From positions 24,325-32,150 of the forward strand of contig PBGQ01000015.1 in NCBI GenBank assembly GCA_002720125.1: a DNA stretch of 7,826 nt, given 5' to 3'. Under the pieces are notes generated by a model that was given only the letters and a program-made list of their open reading frames with translations, did not search any database and had not been told where the DNA came from. This DNA comes from Rickettsiales bacterium (lineage in GTDB: Bacteria; Pseudomonadota; Alphaproteobacteria; TMED109). Shown here one piece after another: positions 5,731-7,826 of this stretch. Numbering within the stretch: position 1 is the first letter of the stretch; each line of letters opens with the position of its first letter. Position numbers and translations under genes: made by a program.

Positions 5731-7020
5731 ATGGTGTTTGATGATTATAAAGTAGCCGATATAAAACTGGCTGAATGGGGTGCTAAAGAAATAAAAATAG
5801 CTGAGACAGAAATGCCAGGTCTTATGGCTCTTCGCGAAGAGTTTGCAAATTCTAGACCTTTAGAAGGAGCCAATATTATTGGTTGTTTGCATATGACGAT
5901 TCAAACTGCTGTACTTATAGAAACTCTAGTAGATTTAGGAGCTGCTGTTAGATGGTCATCTTGCAACATATTTTCTACTCAAGATCATGCTGCAGCTGCT
6001 ATTGCAAAAAAAGATATACCTGTTTTTGCTTGGAAAGGAGAAACAGAAGAAGAATTTTGGTGGTGTATAGAAAAAACTATTGTAGCCAATCACTGGAAAC
6101 CTAACTTAATACTTGATGATGGTGGAGACCTCACTAAAGTAATGCATGAAAAATATTCTAGTATGCTAACAGAAATAAAAGGTATTAGCGAAGAAACAAC
6201 TACAGGCGTACAAAGATTATATGAAATGCAAGAAGATAACACACTCAAGGTTCCTGCAATAAATGTAAATGACTCGGTCACAAAATCAAAATTTGATAAT
6301 CTTTATGGTTGTAGAGAAAGTTTGGTTGATGGAATTAGAAGAGCCACTGATGTAATGTTATCGGGAAAAGTTGCACTGGTTGCCGGCTATGGCGATGTAG
6401 GAAAAGGATCTGCAGCAAGTTTAAGAAATGCTGGTGCTAGAGTAATGGTTTCAGAGGTTGACCCTATATGTGCCTTGCAGGCATCAATGGAAGGATATGA
6501 GGTAGTAAATGTTGATGATATTGCTGACAAACCAGATATATTCGTAACGGCAACTGGAAATATAGATGTTATAACACTTGAGCATATGAGAAAAATGAAA
6601 GACCAAGCAATTGTCTGTAATATAGGCCATTTTGACTCAGAAATCCAAGTCAGTGCTCTAAATAATTTAAAATGGGAAGAAATTAAACCTCAAGTGGATC
6701 AAGTGACCTTTCCTGATGGAAAAAAAATAACTATTTTAGCTAAAGGAAGACTCGTTAATCTTGGTTGTGCAACAGGCCATCCTTCTTTTGTTATGAGTGC
6801 ATCATTTACAAATCAAGTACTTGCCCAGATTGAGCTTTTTAAAAACAGTAAGAATTATGCTAACAAAGTATATACCTTACCTAAATCTTTAGATGAAAAA
6901 GTAGCCCAGTTACATCTTGATAAAGTTGGAGCAAAACTTACCAAACTATCTGATAAGCAAGCAAAATATATAGGTGTTAATGAAAAAGGGCCATTTAAAA
7001 CGGACCAATATAGATATTAG
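5731..7020 (+). CDS. ahcY: Adenosylhomocysteinase (S-adenosyl-L-homocysteine hydrolase)
   Basis: Cytoplasmic NAD-dependent enzyme that reversibly splits S-adenosylhomocysteine into adenosine and homocysteine, relieving product inhibition of methyltransferases and feeding methionine resynthesis. The 429 residues are full length. Substrate-domain motifs are CLHMTIQTA (52-60, H54), [12 protein letters not shown] (81-92), DDGGDLT (129-135), ETTTGV (155-160) and [11 protein letters not shown] (180-190, with K185 and D189). The NAD-binding loop GYGDVGKG is at 219-226. Late motifs are NIGHFDSEI (297-305) and [14 protein letters not shown] (349-362). The C-terminal KTDQYRY keeps the lysine and tyrosine (K423, Y427) that reach into the partner subunit's NAD site. 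The start is fixed by a strong Shine-Dalgarno. It follows the ptsN-like gene by nine bases and precedes tsaE by one. No SAH riboswitch is possible in so short a gap. Confidence 0.98.
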   Translation: MVFDDYKVADIKLAEWGAKEIKIAETEMPGLMALREEFANSRPLEGANIIGCLHMTIQTAVLIETLVDLGAAVRWSSCNIFSTQDHAAAAIAKKDIPVFAWKGETEEEFWWCIEKTIVANHWKPNLILDDGGDLTKVMHEKYSSMLTEIKGISEETTTGVQRLYEMQEDNTLKVPAINVNDSVTKSKFDNLYGCRESLVDGIRRATDVMLSGKVALVAGYGDVGKGSAASLRNAGARVMVSEVDPICALQASMEGYEVVNVDDIADKPDIFVTATGNIDVITLEHMRKMKDQAIVCNIGHFDSEIQVSALNNLKWEEIKPQVDQVTFPDGKKITILAKGRLVNLGCATGHPSFVMSASFTNQVLAQIELFKNSKNYANKVYTLPKSLDEKVAQLHLDKVGAKLTKLSDKQAKYIGVNEKGPFKTDQYRY

Positions 7021-7021
7021 A

Positions 7022-7483
7022 ATGCTCTTGGCAAAGATAGATGTTAAAAGCGAAAAAAAGACTAAATATATAGCAGAAAAACTGTATAACATAAGTAAGA
7101 TAGGCGATGTTTTTGCTTTCACAGGAGATGTAGGTGTTGGAAAAACAACTCTAATAAGATACTTTATTAGAAAAGGAGGAAAGGAAAATATTATTACCAG
7201 TCCTACTTACAATATATATTTCAAGTATTCTTCTAAGAAGTCGACTATTTTTCACTTAGATGCCTGGCGATTAAAGAGCGATGAAGAGATAATAAATCTT
7301 GGAGTAACGGACTTTTTTTATAAATCAATTTTTTTAATTGAATGGGCAGAAAAAATTGAAAGATTTTTACCTAGAAATAAATTAAATATTCACATTGAAT
7401 ACAAAAAAAAAAATAGAATTATCTATTTTAAAGGTGATAGTTCTTGGGTAAGCAGAATAAAAGATTTACCAAATGGATACTGA
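7022..7483 (+). CDS. tsaE: tRNA threonylcarbamoyladenosine biosynthesis ATPase TsaE
   Basis: Small P-loop ATPase that acts with TsaB and TsaD in forming the t6A modification at position 37 of ANN-decoding tRNAs. From the ATG at 7022 the protein has 153 residues, the normal size. Motifs are Walker A GDVGVGKTT (35-43; K41, T42), SPTYN (60-64), HLDAWR (78-83) and IEWAE (106-110, E107), in family order. An in-frame ATG at 6974 would add 16 residues but overlap ahcY by 47 bases. The later start, one base after the ahcY stop, leaves the expected short N-terminus and is preferred. An A11 tract (7403-7413) encodes a lysine run near the C-terminus. The 3' end overlaps the next gene by 11 bases, implying translational coupling. 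In alphaproteobacteria tsaE commonly sits beside ahcY and an aminoglycoside-phosphotransferase-like gene, as here. Confidence 0.95.
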   Translation: MLLAKIDVKSEKKTKYIAEKLYNISKIGDVFAFTGDVGVGKTTLIRYFIRKGGKENIITSPTYNIYFKYSSKKSTIFHLDAWRLKSDEEIINLGVTDFFYKSIFLIEWAEKIERFLPRNKLNIHIEYKKKNRIIYFKGDSSWVSRIKDLPNGY

Positions 7484-7826
7484 CACTAGAATATCGAGAT
7501 ACTTAAAAGATATTGAATATAATTATGAAGAGATAGTAGCTTTACAGGTTGATGCTTCAAGAAGAAAGTATTTTAGAATAAGCCATAAAAATAATTCAGC
7601 AATTCTAGTTGACTCTTCTTTAGAAAAGACTTCCCTTATAGATTTTCATAAGATGTCTCTTTGGCTTAAGAGTCAAGGATATTCTTCTCCCAAAATATAT
7701 AATGTTAACTTTAAAAAAGGTCTTTCAATTATGGAAGATTTTGGTAATAACAAATTCAGTAGTTTTTTTTTAAATAATAAGAAAAATGAATATTCAATTT
7801 ATTTAGAAACTATTAGATTGCTTCTT
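7473..7826 (+). CDS. Aminoglycoside-phosphotransferase-fold sugar kinase, AmgK-like, 3' end missing
   Basis: The frame is open from the ATG at 7473 to the right edge (118 codons). The visible N-lobe has the features of the APH-like family found next to tsaE. Residues 26-36 (DASRRKYFRIS) match the D-A-S-x-R-x-Y-F-R nucleotide-binding segment, AILVDSS (43-49) supplies the next strand, and a helix follows with the GYSSPKIY element (71-78). IMEDFGNNKF (88-97) corresponds to the L-L-E-D-L-G-D hinge motif. The catalytic HxD loop lies beyond the window and cannot be checked. AmgK phosphorylates the anomeric hydroxyl of N-acetylmuramate and N-acetylglucosamine in peptidoglycan recycling, with MurU as the next enzyme. 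Assignment to AmgK rather than another APH-like kinase rests on this signature and the tsaE context. The start overlaps tsaE by 11 bases; no Shine-Dalgarno is evident. Confidence 0.8.
   Translation, partial: MDTDTRISRYLKDIEYNYEEIVALQVDASRRKYFRISHKNNSAILVDSSLEKTSLIDFHKMSLWLKSQGYSSPKIYNVNFKKGLSIMEDFGNNKFSSFFLNNKKNEYSIYLETIRLLL

Noticed and set aside
5690..5731. SAH or SAM riboswitch in front of ahcY
   Set aside because: The gap is nine bases and the upstream sequence is coding; no structured leader can fit.
6090..6281. Minus-strand open frame opposite ahcY
   Set aside because: Short, antisense to a highly conserved enzyme, with no independent support.
6974..7021. Upstream ATG for tsaE giving a 169-residue product
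   Set aside because: It would overlap ahcY by 47 bases and add a lysine-rich segment absent from the family; ATG 7022 gives the normal TsaE length.

Overview
The window is AT-rich (coding regions roughly 70% A+T, the one real intergenic gap near 89%), with very tight gene packing, few Shine-Dalgarno sequences and many lysine codons in long A tracts. Gene content and order are those of an alphaproteobacterium: uppP, an NDUFA9-type reductase, short-form rnd, kdsD, lptC-lptA-lptB and ptsN, followed by ahcY, tsaE and an AmgK-like kinase. Together with the low GC and compaction this suggests a streamlined, probably marine, lineage of SAR11/HIMB59 type. The exact taxon cannot be fixed from the sequence alone.

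Layout. Positions 1-762 (+) hold the 3' part of uppP (lipid-carrier recycling). It converges, with an 8-base overlap, on an NDUFA9-family NAD(P)-binding protein gene on the minus strand (755-1702). A 97-base, almost pure A/T divergent spacer (1703-1799) is the only real intergenic gap. From 1800 to the right edge lies one uninterrupted plus-strand gene string: rnd (split by a one-base frameshift), kdsD, lptC, lptA, lptB, a degenerate ptsN-like gene, ahcY, tsaE and the start of an AmgK-like sugar kinase gene. Junctions range from a 23-base overlap to an 11-base gap, so a single long transcription unit is likely.

How the genes fit together. The core is outer-membrane biogenesis. KdsD makes arabinose-5-phosphate for KDO. 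LptC, LptA and LptB are the inner-membrane anchor, periplasmic bridge and ATPase of the LPS exporter. UppP and the AmgK-like kinase serve peptidoglycan lipid-carrier and amino-sugar recycling. AhcY clears S-adenosylhomocysteine, TsaE supports the t6A37 tRNA modification, and RNase D trims RNA 3' ends.

Most noteworthy points: (1) rnd is broken exactly at its Exo II motif by one missing base, while everything else in the gene is intact; (2) the gene in the ptsN position keeps the EIIA-Ntr fold signature but lacks the phosphorylatable histidine and its partner, and rpoN and hpf, which usually lie between lptB and ptsN, are absent. I see no CRISPR, insertion sequence, tRNA or rRNA gene, and no evidence of a wholly new multi-gene system.
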